Positions 28,487 through 37,300 of a stretch of DNA of 64,000 nt are shown piece after piece. Position numbers and translations under genes: made by a program. Source of the stretch: Promineifilum sp. (GTDB lineage Bacteria > Chloroflexota > Anaerolineae > Promineifilales > Promineifilaceae); assembly GCA_020634335.1 (NCBI GenBank), contig JACKBY010000019.1, positions 1 to 64,000 on the forward strand, written 5' to 3'. The notes below the pieces were generated by a model. It did not search any database. It was not told the DNA's origin and worked only from the letters and a program-made list of their open reading frames with translations. Each line of letters starts with the position of its first letter. Position 1 is the first letter of the stretch.

Positions 28487-30013
28487 ATGAGCAACAACGA
28501 CGCATCCATCGTCCTGGAAGCCAAAGGGATCACCAAGCAGTTTCCCGGCGTGCTGGCCAATGATCGGGTTGATCTGACCTTGCGCCGTGGCGAAATCCTC
28601 GCCTTGCTGGGCGAAAACGGTGCCGGGAAAAGCACTTTGATGAATGTTCTCTATGGCCTCTACACGCCGGATGCGGGGGAAATCTGGATCAAGGGCGAGC
28701 ATGTGATTCTTCAGAATCCCGGTGACGCTATCGCGCGGGGTGTCGGCATGGTCCATCAGCACTTCCAGTTGGTGCCGGTGATGACCGTGGCCGAGAATGT
28801 CATCCTGGGGTCGGAAATTACCAAGCTGGGCGGCTACATCGACAAGCGCGAGGCCAACCGCCGCGTGCGCGAATTGTCGGAACAGTACGGATTAGAGATC
28901 GATCCCACGATAGAAGTGGAAGACCTCCCCGTGGGCTTGCAGCAGCGAGTGGAGATCATCAAGGCCCTCTATCGTCAGGCCGACATCCTGATCCTCGACG
29001 AGCCGACGGCTGTGTTAACACCGCAGGAGTCGAACGAACTCTTCCGCATCATGCACGACCTGACCGAAAAGGGCGTGTCGATCATTTTCATCACCCACAA
29101 GCTAAAGGAAGTGTTGGCTATCGCCGATCGTATTGTCGTCTTGCGCGGCGGCCGCAGCGTCGGCGCTGCCCTGCCGTCGGAGTCAACCGAAGCCAGCCTG
29201 GCCGAGTTGATGGTCGGCCGCAAAGTTATCCTGCAAGTCGATAAAGACGAAGCCGTCCCCGGCAAACTGGTACTGGAGATCGATGGCTTGCACGTGCAGG
29301 ACGACCGCAAGCATGAAGCGGTTAAGGGGCTGTCGCTCCAGGTCTATGCCGGAGAGATTCTGGGTGTGGCCGGCGTGCAGGGCAACGGCCAGCGAGAGTT
29401 CGTCGAGGCGCTGACAGGTCTACGGCCGAGCACTGAGGGCAAAATCACCATCATGGGCGAGGACGCCACCCACCTCACGCCGCGCCGCATTACCGAGCTT
29501 GATGTGGCCCACATCCCCGAAGACCGCGAGAAACACGGCTTGGTCATGCCCTATTCCATTGCCGACAACCTGGTGCTCAATCGCTACTACCGTGCGCCCT
29601 ACTCGAAAAACGCGATTCTCGACCGCGAAAAGATCGCCGAAAACGGCGCAAAACTCGTCAAACAGTTCGACGTGCGCACGCCGTCGATCTACACTCATGC
29701 CAGCAGCTTGTCCGGCGGCAATAAGCAGAAGGTTATCGTCGCCCGCGAATTCTCGCGGCCGGTCAAATTGCTCATCGCCAACCAGCCAACCCGCGGCATC
29801 GACGTCGGCTCCATCGAGTTCATCCACAATCAGATCGTCGCCCAGCGTGACGCCGGCGTGGCTGTGCTCCTCGTCTCGGCCGAGTTGGACGAAGTACTCA
29901 GTCTGGCCGACCGCGTGGCGGTCATGTTCGACGGCCGCATCGTGAAAACGCTGCCCATCGAAGAGGCCACCCGGGAAAAGATCGGGCTGCTGATGGCCGG
30001 CTCTGAGGCCTGA
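28487..30013 (+). CDS. ABC transporter ATP-binding protein with two nucleotide-binding domains (nucleoside importer)
   Basis: 508 residues. The first domain is complete: Walker A GENGAGKST, an LSGGQ-like PVGLQQRVEI and Walker B LILDEPTAVLT. The second has a degenerate Walker A (GVQGNGQREF) but a good signature (LSGGNKQKVIVAREF) and LLIANQPTRGIDVGS, as usual for RbsA/YufO-type proteins. ATG 28487 is chosen because GGAG ends 5 nt before it; a GTG six bases upstream overlaps that site. It energises the BMP importer encoded just upstream. Confidence 0.93.
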   Translation: MSNNDASIVLEAKGITKQFPGVLANDRVDLTLRRGEILALLGENGAGKSTLMNVLYGLYTPDAGEIWIKGEHVILQNPGDAIARGVGMVHQHFQLVPVMTVAENVILGSEITKLGGYIDKREANRRVRELSEQYGLEIDPTIEVEDLPVGLQQRVEIIKALYRQADILILDEPTAVLTPQESNELFRIMHDLTEKGVSIIFITHKLKEVLAIADRIVVLRGGRSVGAALPSESTEASLAELMVGRKVILQVDKDEAVPGKLVLEIDGLHVQDDRKHEAVKGLSLQVYAGEILGVAGVQGNGQREFVEALTGLRPSTEGKITIMGEDATHLTPRRITELDVAHIPEDREKHGLVMPYSIADNLVLNRYYRAPYSKNAILDREKIAENGAKLVKQFDVRTPSIYTHASSLSGGNKQKVIVAREFSRPVKLLIANQPTRGIDVGSIEFIHNQIVAQRDAGVAVLLVSAELDEVLSLADRVAVMFDGRIVKTLPIEEATREKIGLLMAGSEA

Positions 30014-30137
30014 TAATGGAAACCCGCTGGAAGACGTCTCAGCTCTGACAGGTAGGTGACTTGCTTTCTGCCTAACCTGCACCTTCATCATCCCTCGGAT
30101 CGGCCCGGGCTTTGTCTGGAAACCCAAGACTGCCCCA

Positions 30138-30166
30138 TAGACAAAGGCCTCTGGTTGCGCTATACT
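30138..30166 (+). promoter_or_regulatory. Promoter of the short leader unit upstream of greA
   Basis: TAGACA (30138-30143), 17-bp spacer, TATACT (30161-30166), predicted start near 30173. Confidence 0.6.
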
Positions 30167-30172
30167 GACCAC

Positions 30173-30332
30173 GCTATTATGAAGAACGTGAAGGGAGATT
30201 CACCCAATCTGAATAATTCTCAACCGCCAGTCAATCACTCGCCGGCGGCCATGAGCGATTCTTAATCCACTCATCGAACAGATAAATAGTGGGCGAATCG
30301 CCCAGCCGCAACCGACGGCTGGGCCTTTTAAG
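30173..30332 (+). other. Candidate short transcript in front of greA (small RNA or 28-codon ORF)
   Basis: This occupies most of the 363-bp gap between the ABC ATPase and greA. A good promoter at 30138-30166 and a strong terminator at 30300-30332 delimit about 160 nt. Inside is a 28-codon frame (ATG 30179 to TAA 30265, beginning MKNVKGDSPNLNN) whose start would be nearly leaderless. It may be a small RNA released from the greA leader, an attenuated leader, or a small protein; none is proven. Confidence 0.4.
30300..30332 (+). terminator. Intrinsic terminator in the greA leader
   Basis: GCCCAGCCG (30300-30308) pairs with CGGCTGGGC (30316-30324) and is followed by CTTTTAAGTTT. It lies 45 nt before greA, so it can attenuate greA expression. 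Confidence 0.7.
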
Positions 30333-30376
30333 TTTGTATTTCAACGACTTTTGGAACAGATGCGGAGAGTTTAGAT

Positions 30377-30850
30377 ATGATAGAAGATGAAGTTCTATAC
30401 GTGACGGCCGAAGGTTTGCAACAAATCAAGGATGAGTTGCAAAACCTCAAGACCACCCGCCGCGAAGAAGTCGCCCAAAAACTGGAAGTTGCCATCAAGC
30501 AAGGCGATCTGAAGGAAAATGCCGACTATCACGATGCCAAAGAGGAACAGGGCTTCATCGAAGCTCGCATCCGTCAGCTGGAAATCATGCTGATGAATGC
30601 CAAGGTCATCGAGAACAAAGGGCCAGCCGGCGTCGTGCGCATCGGCAGCACGGTCACTGTTTCCGAAGAGGGCTATGATGAGCTGGAAACCTATACGATT
30701 GTCGGCGCGGCCGAGGCCGATCCGACGAAAGGGCGTATCTCCAACGAATCACCCATCGGCAGCGCGCTACTGGGCGCGAAAAAGGGGCAAACTGTCAGGG
30801 CGATGACGCCATCGGGAGCGATGCAATTCACGATTCACGAGATAGCCTAA
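30377..30850 (+). CDS. greA: Transcription elongation factor GreA
   Basis: 157 residues, the standard length. The N-terminal coiled coil carries the acidic tip GDLKENADYHDAKEEQ, whose aspartate and glutamate are used to stimulate RNA cleavage in the polymerase secondary channel. The C-terminal FKBP-like domain follows (TYTIVGAAEADPTKGRISNE and ISNESPIGSALLGAKKG). CGGAGA precedes the ATG. It rescues backtracked polymerase. The intrinsic terminator in its leader suggests attenuation. Confidence 0.96.
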   Translation: MIEDEVLYVTAEGLQQIKDELQNLKTTRREEVAQKLEVAIKQGDLKENADYHDAKEEQGFIEARIRQLEIMLMNAKVIENKGPAGVVRIGSTVTVSEEGYDELETYTIVGAAEADPTKGRISNESPIGSALLGAKKGQTVRAMTPSGAMQFTIHEIA

Positions 30851-30928
30851 CTCCATAACGCCAAGCGGATAAGCCCGCGGCTTCTCCACCCTTTTGACGC
30901 TACATCCTGGAACCGGAAGAGAAAGAAA

Positions 30929-32230
30929 ATGCACGAGATTCGCACAGTGGAAGCCAGCCAACACGTCGGCGAAATGGTTCAACTCAAAGGCTGGCTGCAC
31001 AACCTGCGGCGGCTGGGTGGCGTCAATTTTATCGTCCTGCGCGACGGCTGGGGAACAATTCAGGCCGTGACCGAGGACGACGCCGATCTTGCCCCCGTGG
31101 CCGACCTGGCATTAGGTTCCGTCATCCGCCTAAACGGCTTGGTGATCGCCAACTCCCACGCCCCCGGTGGACTAGAGTTACAACGGCCGCGCATCGAGAT
31201 CGTGACGCCGGTAATGGAAACGCCCCCTCTGCCGCTCAACAAGCGCCGTCTCAACGCCGCTCTGCCCACGCTGCTGGACCACGCCGTCGTGGTCAATCGC
31301 CACCCGTCCCGCCAGGCCATTTTCCGATTGGCATCCGGCGTGATGGCCGGCTTCCGCGCCACACTGACGGACAGGCACTTCACGGAAATTCAGACACCCA
31401 AAATCGTCGCCTCGGCCACGGAAAGCGGTGCCAACGTTTTCAAACTCGACTATTTCGGCCGCCCCGCCTTCCTGGCTCAAAGCCCGCAGTTCTACAAACA
31501 GATCATGGTGGGCGTGTTTGAACGAGTCTTCGAGGTCGGCCCCGTCTTTCGCGCCGAGCCGCATGATACCGCGCGCCATATCAACGAATACGTGAGCCTA
31601 GACGTGGAGTTCGGCTTCATCGAAAATCACTTCACAGTGATGCGCCTGTTGCGCGAGGTCATCGCGGGGATATTCACGTATCTGACCGACAACTACGCCG
31701 GCGACCTTGCGCTTCTGGAAGCGACCCTGCCCACCATCCTGCCGGAGATTCCCCACATTCACTTCTCCGATGCCCAGGAGCTAATCTTGCAAAAACATGG
31801 CTTCGACGTGCGCGGCGAACCGGATCTCTCACCCCAAGATGAACGCTGGCTGGGCGAATGGGCGATGGAGGAGCACGGCAGCGATTTCCTGTTCGTCACC
31901 GGCTATCCGATGGTCAAACGACCGTTCTATACCCACGCCGATCCCGACCGTCCGGAATATTCCAATTCCTTCGACTTGCTTTTTCGCGGCACGGAGCTGG
32001 TGACAGGCGGGCAACGACTCCACCGCTATGCCGACTATCTGGCAGCACTGGAAAAGGCTGGTTACCCCGACGAACCATTCGAGACCTATCTTGAGGCGTT
32101 CCGTTACGGTATGCCGCCCCACGGAGGTTTTGCCATCGGGATGGAACGGCTGCTCATGCAATTCCTGGGCCTGCCCAATCTGCGCCTGGCCACGCTCTTC
32201 CCGCGCGATCTCAATCGCGTCGCGCCTTAG
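30929..32230 (+). CDS. aspS: Aspartyl-tRNA synthetase, archaeal/eukaryotic type (likely non-discriminating)
   Basis: 433 residues, without the GAD insertion of the usual ~590-residue bacterial enzyme. An N-terminal OB-fold anticodon-binding domain (VQLKGWLHNLRRLGGVNFIV) leads to the class II core: motif 2 FRAEPHDTARHINEY and motif 3 GFAIGMERLLMQFLG. This is the compact archaeal-type AspRS seen in some bacteria, often charging both tRNA-Asp and tRNA-Asn in concert with GatCAB. Whether it discriminates cannot be told here. It lies 78 bp after greA. Confidence 0.93.
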   Translation: MHEIRTVEASQHVGEMVQLKGWLHNLRRLGGVNFIVLRDGWGTIQAVTEDDADLAPVADLALGSVIRLNGLVIANSHAPGGLELQRPRIEIVTPVMETPPLPLNKRRLNAALPTLLDHAVVVNRHPSRQAIFRLASGVMAGFRATLTDRHFTEIQTPKIVASATESGANVFKLDYFGRPAFLAQSPQFYKQIMVGVFERVFEVGPVFRAEPHDTARHINEYVSLDVEFGFIENHFTVMRLLREVIAGIFTYLTDNYAGDLALLEATLPTILPEIPHIHFSDAQELILQKHGFDVRGEPDLSPQDERWLGEWAMEEHGSDFLFVTGYPMVKRPFYTHADPDRPEYSNSFDLLFRGTELVTGGQRLHRYADYLAALEKAGYPDEPFETYLEAFRYGMPPHGGFAIGMERLLMQFLGLPNLRLATLFPRDLNRVAP

Positions 32231-32244
32231 TAACCGGCCACTCG

Positions 32245-34308
32245 CTACTGCCCACTGATCACCACATAATCGGTGCCGTCCGCGGTGATCAGTCGCCTTC
32301 CGGAGACCGGATCATAAACGCCCAACCTCAATTCAGCGGTTGATTGCGGCACCGACAGCAATTGGACGATAACATCCCCCGCCTGCCAATAGGCAGCCGG
32401 CGCACCTAGCCGGTCGTCCTGACTGACGGGCTGCCCGTCGCTGCCAACCGCGTGCAAAAACAGACGGCGTGGTCCATCAACCGGCGCGATCACTTTCCAA
32501 TAGGTCAGCAGCGAACACGGCTCCCCCACCACACACCCGTCGATAACATCATAGCCCCGGAATCGCAACTGTCCTCCAAAATCGATGTCGGTCGTATGCT
32601 CAGGCGCGATCACAAAATTAGCGGGAATTGTGTAGCGGGTGAATTCCCCTTCAACCACCTCCCAGGGAGCAACGAGCACCCGCAGAGGGGGAAACAGGGG
32701 CAGCGCATTTGGGTTGACTATGCGAACCATCTGCTCGTCGGGCGACCCCGGCAAAATCAGGCTTTGCGTCGGGTCGTAAAAACGCAGAGACAAATCATGA
32801 CGGCGCAAGGTCAATTCCATCGTCGGCGGATCCATCGTCTCCGGCGTCCACCCCCCAATCGCCACCGCTCCCGCGTCGGCCGAATGGTCGAGGTAGGCGG
32901 CCGCTTCGGTCAGGGCCGCCTGCCACACGAACCGCACTTCTGCCTCCGCGGGCCAAGTGTGCCAAATCCCTGTATAGCCTTGCCAAGCTGTGCAGAGCAA
33001 GAGCAAACCAAGCCCCCAATTGATAAGCCCTGTGGCTAAATCTGTGGATAACTTTTCCCGTAGTGTGGATAAGTAGGGGGTATTGTGGATAACTACCAGC
33101 GGAAAAAGCATCAACACCGGCAGCAGGTTGATAATCCGGATACTACTAGGCGCATCGATGGTGACCAGGCTGGGAATGATCGACGCGGCCAGCCACAGCA
33201 ATAGAAAAGCATGCCGAGGGTCGCGCCAGCGCCACAGGCTCAGCAGCACGCCGCCGTAGAACAGTAGCGCCATGATGGGGCCAAACACCGGCCGGCCGGC
33301 TATATTCTGTCGCCACAGCGGATCGCCATTGACGCCAAACATACCCGCGATTTTTAGCGCGTTTTCCAGGACCGGCTGCACATCTCCAGCCCGAAGTGCC
33401 CGCAAAGGCGCGTCAACTTCGGCAATGCGCACCTCCGCGTTCGGATTTGCCAGCAGAAAGACAGCCAGGGGCGCGGCGACCAACCCCAAAACCAGCCAGA
33501 AAAGGGCCACACCTCGCCAATGGCGTCGGAATGTGGGGCGGTGGAACAGGAGCAAGTAGACCGTGTAAAGGGCGAAGAATATGGGGACGGCACGGGCGGC
33601 CATGTAGGTGTGGAGGCTGAGACCGGCGAAAAGGCCAGCTATCAGAAAAGGCGCAGGGGAGCTGGAGATCACGGGAAATGGAGGGCTTTCCCATTCCCCT
33701 GCCCCCTTTCTCCCCTTCTCCTCTTCCCCTCCACTCTCCCGCTTGCCACCAAAAGCCCGCCACCACCAGTATGCGGCCAATCCGGAGAAGACGGGCAGCG
33801 AGATGGCACGCAAGGCCAGGCGACTATAGAACACGGGCCAGAAGAGCACTGCCAGGAACGCGGCCGACCACAGCCCCTCGCGCACACCGAACATACGTCG
33901 CCCCAAGGCATAACTCACAGCCACCAGCAACACGCCGAAATAGGCCGAGGGCAAGCGCAAGGCCAGAGCGTGGTCGCCAACCAGGACCCCAAACCCGGCC
34001 TGCAGATAATGATACAGCCCCTCATGACCGTAGGCTTCGGTAAAATAGATGGCGTGGTTTCCGGCCAGAATGCCCTGATTGATCAGCCAATGGGCGACCT
34101 CGTCGTGTTCCAGGCCGGGGGGTGATGCGCCCTGTGGCGTGGGAAAGTTGTCTAGGCCGACAAAGCGAAAGGCGGCCGCGGCGAGGAGAATGAGGACGAG
34201 CAACCCATTCAAAGCCGGGCGTCCGCGCCGTCCGGCCGAAATCGTTGCTCGGCGATCGGGCGACATGGTGCGGGGGGCGACTTCCGGTTGCCGGCCGTCA
34301 GCGGTCAT
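32245..34308 (-). CDS. GT-C membrane glycosyltransferase (PMT/ArnT-like, family 39/83 type)
   Basis: 687 residues. The first extracytoplasmic loop has the acidic motif GLEHDEVAHW (E67-D69-E70) expected of lipid-phosphosugar-dependent GT-C enzymes. About ten to twelve membrane helices follow, and a C-terminal beta-rich domain of about 200 residues. ATG 34308 overlaps the stop of the upstream gene as ATGA. A hydrophilic stretch (KRESGGEEEKGRKGAGEWES) interrupts a membrane loop and looks repeat-derived. It should transfer a sugar from a polyprenyl-phosphate carrier on the outer face of the membrane to an unknown acceptor. Confidence 0.85.
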   Translation of the reverse strand: MTADGRQPEVAPRTMSPDRRATISAGRRGRPALNGLLVLILLAAAAFRFVGLDNFPTPQGASPPGLEHDEVAHWLINQGILAGNHAIYFTEAYGHEGLYHYLQAGFGVLVGDHALALRLPSAYFGVLLVAVSYALGRRMFGVREGLWSAAFLAVLFWPVFYSRLALRAISLPVFSGLAAYWWWRAFGGKRESGGEEEKGRKGAGEWESPPFPVISSSPAPFLIAGLFAGLSLHTYMAARAVPIFFALYTVYLLLFHRPTFRRHWRGVALFWLVLGLVAAPLAVFLLANPNAEVRIAEVDAPLRALRAGDVQPVLENALKIAGMFGVNGDPLWRQNIAGRPVFGPIMALLFYGGVLLSLWRWRDPRHAFLLLWLAASIIPSLVTIDAPSSIRIINLLPVLMLFPLVVIHNTPYLSTLREKLSTDLATGLINWGLGLLLLCTAWQGYTGIWHTWPAEAEVRFVWQAALTEAAAYLDHSADAGAVAIGGWTPETMDPPTMELTLRRHDLSLRFYDPTQSLILPGSPDEQMVRIVNPNALPLFPPLRVLVAPWEVVEGEFTRYTIPANFVIAPEHTTDIDFGGQLRFRGYDVIDGCVVGEPCSLLTYWKVIAPVDGPRRLFLHAVGSDGQPVSQDDRLGAPAAYWQAGDVIVQLLSVPQSTAELRLGVYDPVSGRRLITADGTDYVVISGQ

Positions 34309-37300
34309 TTCCTGGCCCAACCCAGCCGGCGCGTCAACGCCGAGGGCAAGACGGCGGCCATCGTCTCGCGTTCGTCCGGCTCGATCACGCGCAGCACGAT
34401 TAACCCACCGCCATAAACTATGATTCCCACGGCCAAGGCCACAAACAGATGAATTTGATTGCCCAACCACATGGCAACCATCATGATCAGCGTCAGCAAT
34501 GCCGGGCGTGCCGTCAATCGCAACCAGTCGATCCCCGCTTCCCGTTGCCTCAGAAAGTAGGCGAACACGGTCAGCAGCACAATCTCCGACAGAATCGTGA
34601 TGATGCCGGCGGCGACGAAGCTATAGCGGGGTATCAATATCCAGTTGAACAGCACATTGAAGCCGACGGCGATAGCGAAGGCGCGAGGCTGAATTCGCTC
34701 CATCCCCAAGGCGATCAACACATAGTTGGTGACGCTGTTGAGCCATCCGAACGGAATCGACCAAATGATGAGCTGTAAGGCAATGGCACCCTGGGGCAGG
34801 AATTCGGCACCGCCGAGCAGGCCGATGAGCAGCGGGGCGGCGAAGGTTGTCAGGGCGGCTATCGGCAGGGCCAACAGCAACATGAGCTTGAGCGACATGC
34901 GATACATGCGCCGGGCGGTGTCCATGTTGTCCTTGATGGCTCGCGAAATAATGGGGAAAAGAGCCAGGGTGAAATAAGCGGGGATAATTTGGAGCGCGTT
35001 GAACCACTTCCAGGCGCTGTTGTACCAACCGACCACGGTTTCGCCGTTGGGCAGCAGTTGGCGCAAGAGCAAAATATCGACAGAAATGAAGACTGTCTGC
35101 AAGAGATGGATAAGCATCAACGGAAAGCCCAGCCTCATCATCTCGCGAATCATCGGCCGGTCTAGCGTCCACGGTCCGTGGAGAGCGAAGCGACGAGAGG
35201 CCAGACCGGATAATAACACCAGGGTGATCAGGTTGACGATGATCGACACGGCAGCCAGCCCCACAAAACTGAAGCCCGCCAGCAAAACCGCCACCCCCAA
35301 GCCAACCTTCAACATGGTCGTCACCGTGGACATCGCGGCCGGCACCTCGGCCTGTTCGTACACGTAGAACAAACCCGAAACGCCCAGCGTTAGTCCCGAC
35401 AGGACCATGCCCACCATCATGAAAATGATGGCGGTGATCTCGGCCGGCGATAATGGGTTTGATCCCTGCAGCGTGAGCAGGACGTAGGCGATGATGGGCA
35501 CGGCGGCGACCGCGGCCGTCAACATGCGCAGGACGCTGGAGTTGAGCAAGAAGCGTCCGGCCTGGCTGCGGTCTTGCGACACGTCACGAATGAGCAGAAT
35601 ATTGAGCCCGTAATTGGCGACGATCTCGAAGATGCCGGCGGTGGCGATGGCCGTCGCAAAGCTGCCGGCATCCGCCGGGCCGAGGACACGCAAGTAGAAG
35701 GCGGCGAACACGAAGTCGATGGCCTTGTTGAACAGGCTCAAAGCCATTGGCGCGCCACTGTTCTTAGCGATGCTGCGGGTGGTGGTGGCCGTCGATTCGG
35801 GACGGTAAAAGCGTTGCCAAGCCCAGACGCCAACAATAAAAACCAGCACAATGACGCCCATGAAGGACATAAGACCGCCAAGTTGGAAGCTGCGTGGGCT
35901 GTAGCGGAAGCGAACCGTCCAGTCTCCCGGCTCCAGAGGCACGCCGCGGAAGTTGGCATTAACGCGCACGATCTCCGTCTCATTCTCCGCATCTTCGCTG
36001 GCCCCGACCGGGCGCACGTACGCTCGCCATCCAGGAAAGTAACTATCGCTGAGGATAAGCCATGCAGGCGACGCGACCGCCGCATGGACGACTACCTCGT
36101 TGTTGGCGGCGCTGTCGATGTCGGCCGGTTGCGGATCGCCCGGCCGCGGGGTGGTGTCAGCAGGGACGTCCGTTTCCACGACGACATAGTAGCGTGGGTC
36201 GAACTCGGCTAGCGCAGCCAGAGCGTCGGTCGCGTGAACTTCGGCCGTGCGGGGCAGGGTGAAGGCACGGGGCATGGCCGCCAGATTCTCGTAGATGACA
36301 ACCCCCTCGCCCTCCCACGCCAGCCGAAGCTTGGGGGAATTGATAGGGTTGGCGCTGACGATATACTTCACGGCCAGCACATCGAGCAATGGCGAATCGA
36401 CCGCCGACAACGAGCCAAGCGGCTGGACACGATTGAACTGGAGGCCGTTCTGTGGTTCGATGGCGGCCATATAGTCCGTGTATTGCTTGGGAATGATGGA
36501 ATCATAACCCCGGATGTCCATTAAATCGTGATACCAGGGGGTATTGGAGTTGAGCGTACCCGCGCCGCCGGCGTCGAAGGTAGTGATACGCCAGTCGCCG
36601 GGCTGGTCGTTGAGCCAACGAATAGCGGCCGGCGTGAAGTCCAGCAAGGCCGGGTCGACGGCCGCGTTGAACCCCACGCTCGCCGCATAGAGATCGAGGA
36701 TGATCAGCCCACAGGCCAAAACGATCCAGCATCGCGTCCGTCGTGCCAGCAGCAGGACGGCTCCAGCGGCGACGAGCAACCCTCCAAAGAGCAAGAGTTG
36801 CCAAAAGAGATAACTATAGAAAGCCTCGACGGTAGGGAAAGCCAGCGTCGCGCCGGCCAGGCCCAGGAAAGCCCGTTCGACCAACGGCCGAAACAACTCG
36901 AAGTACACCCGGCTGAGAACGACACCGGCCACCGTTACCAGTCCGGCAATCAAGGCCAGCCAGGCGAGCACATTCCCGATCGTCACCGGCCGATTGGCGG
37001 AGTGCGATTGACCAACCTCTTTCGTATCTCGTATCTTGTATCTCGGATCTCCTACAAAGTCCGCGCCGAAGCCGGCCAGCACGGCTACGGCCAGCGACAG
37101 GGGAAAGACCCAGCGAAAAGGGGTATGGAGTTGATTGATAAACGGCAAGCCGTAATAGAGCAACGCATAAAGGGGCGTGCCGAAAATAAAGGCCAGGGCG
37201 AAGAACGAAAGCCCGGCGAAAAACCACGTCTGGGCGCGACGGGCGGCGGATAATGCGCGCCGGCGCAGCACAGCCGATAGGCCGATGCCCGCCAGCAACA

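Noticed and set aside
35745..35747. Separate flippase gene starting at the internal ATG of the fusion
   Set aside because: There is no stop codon or ribosome site at the junction, so one continuous protein is the simpler reading.
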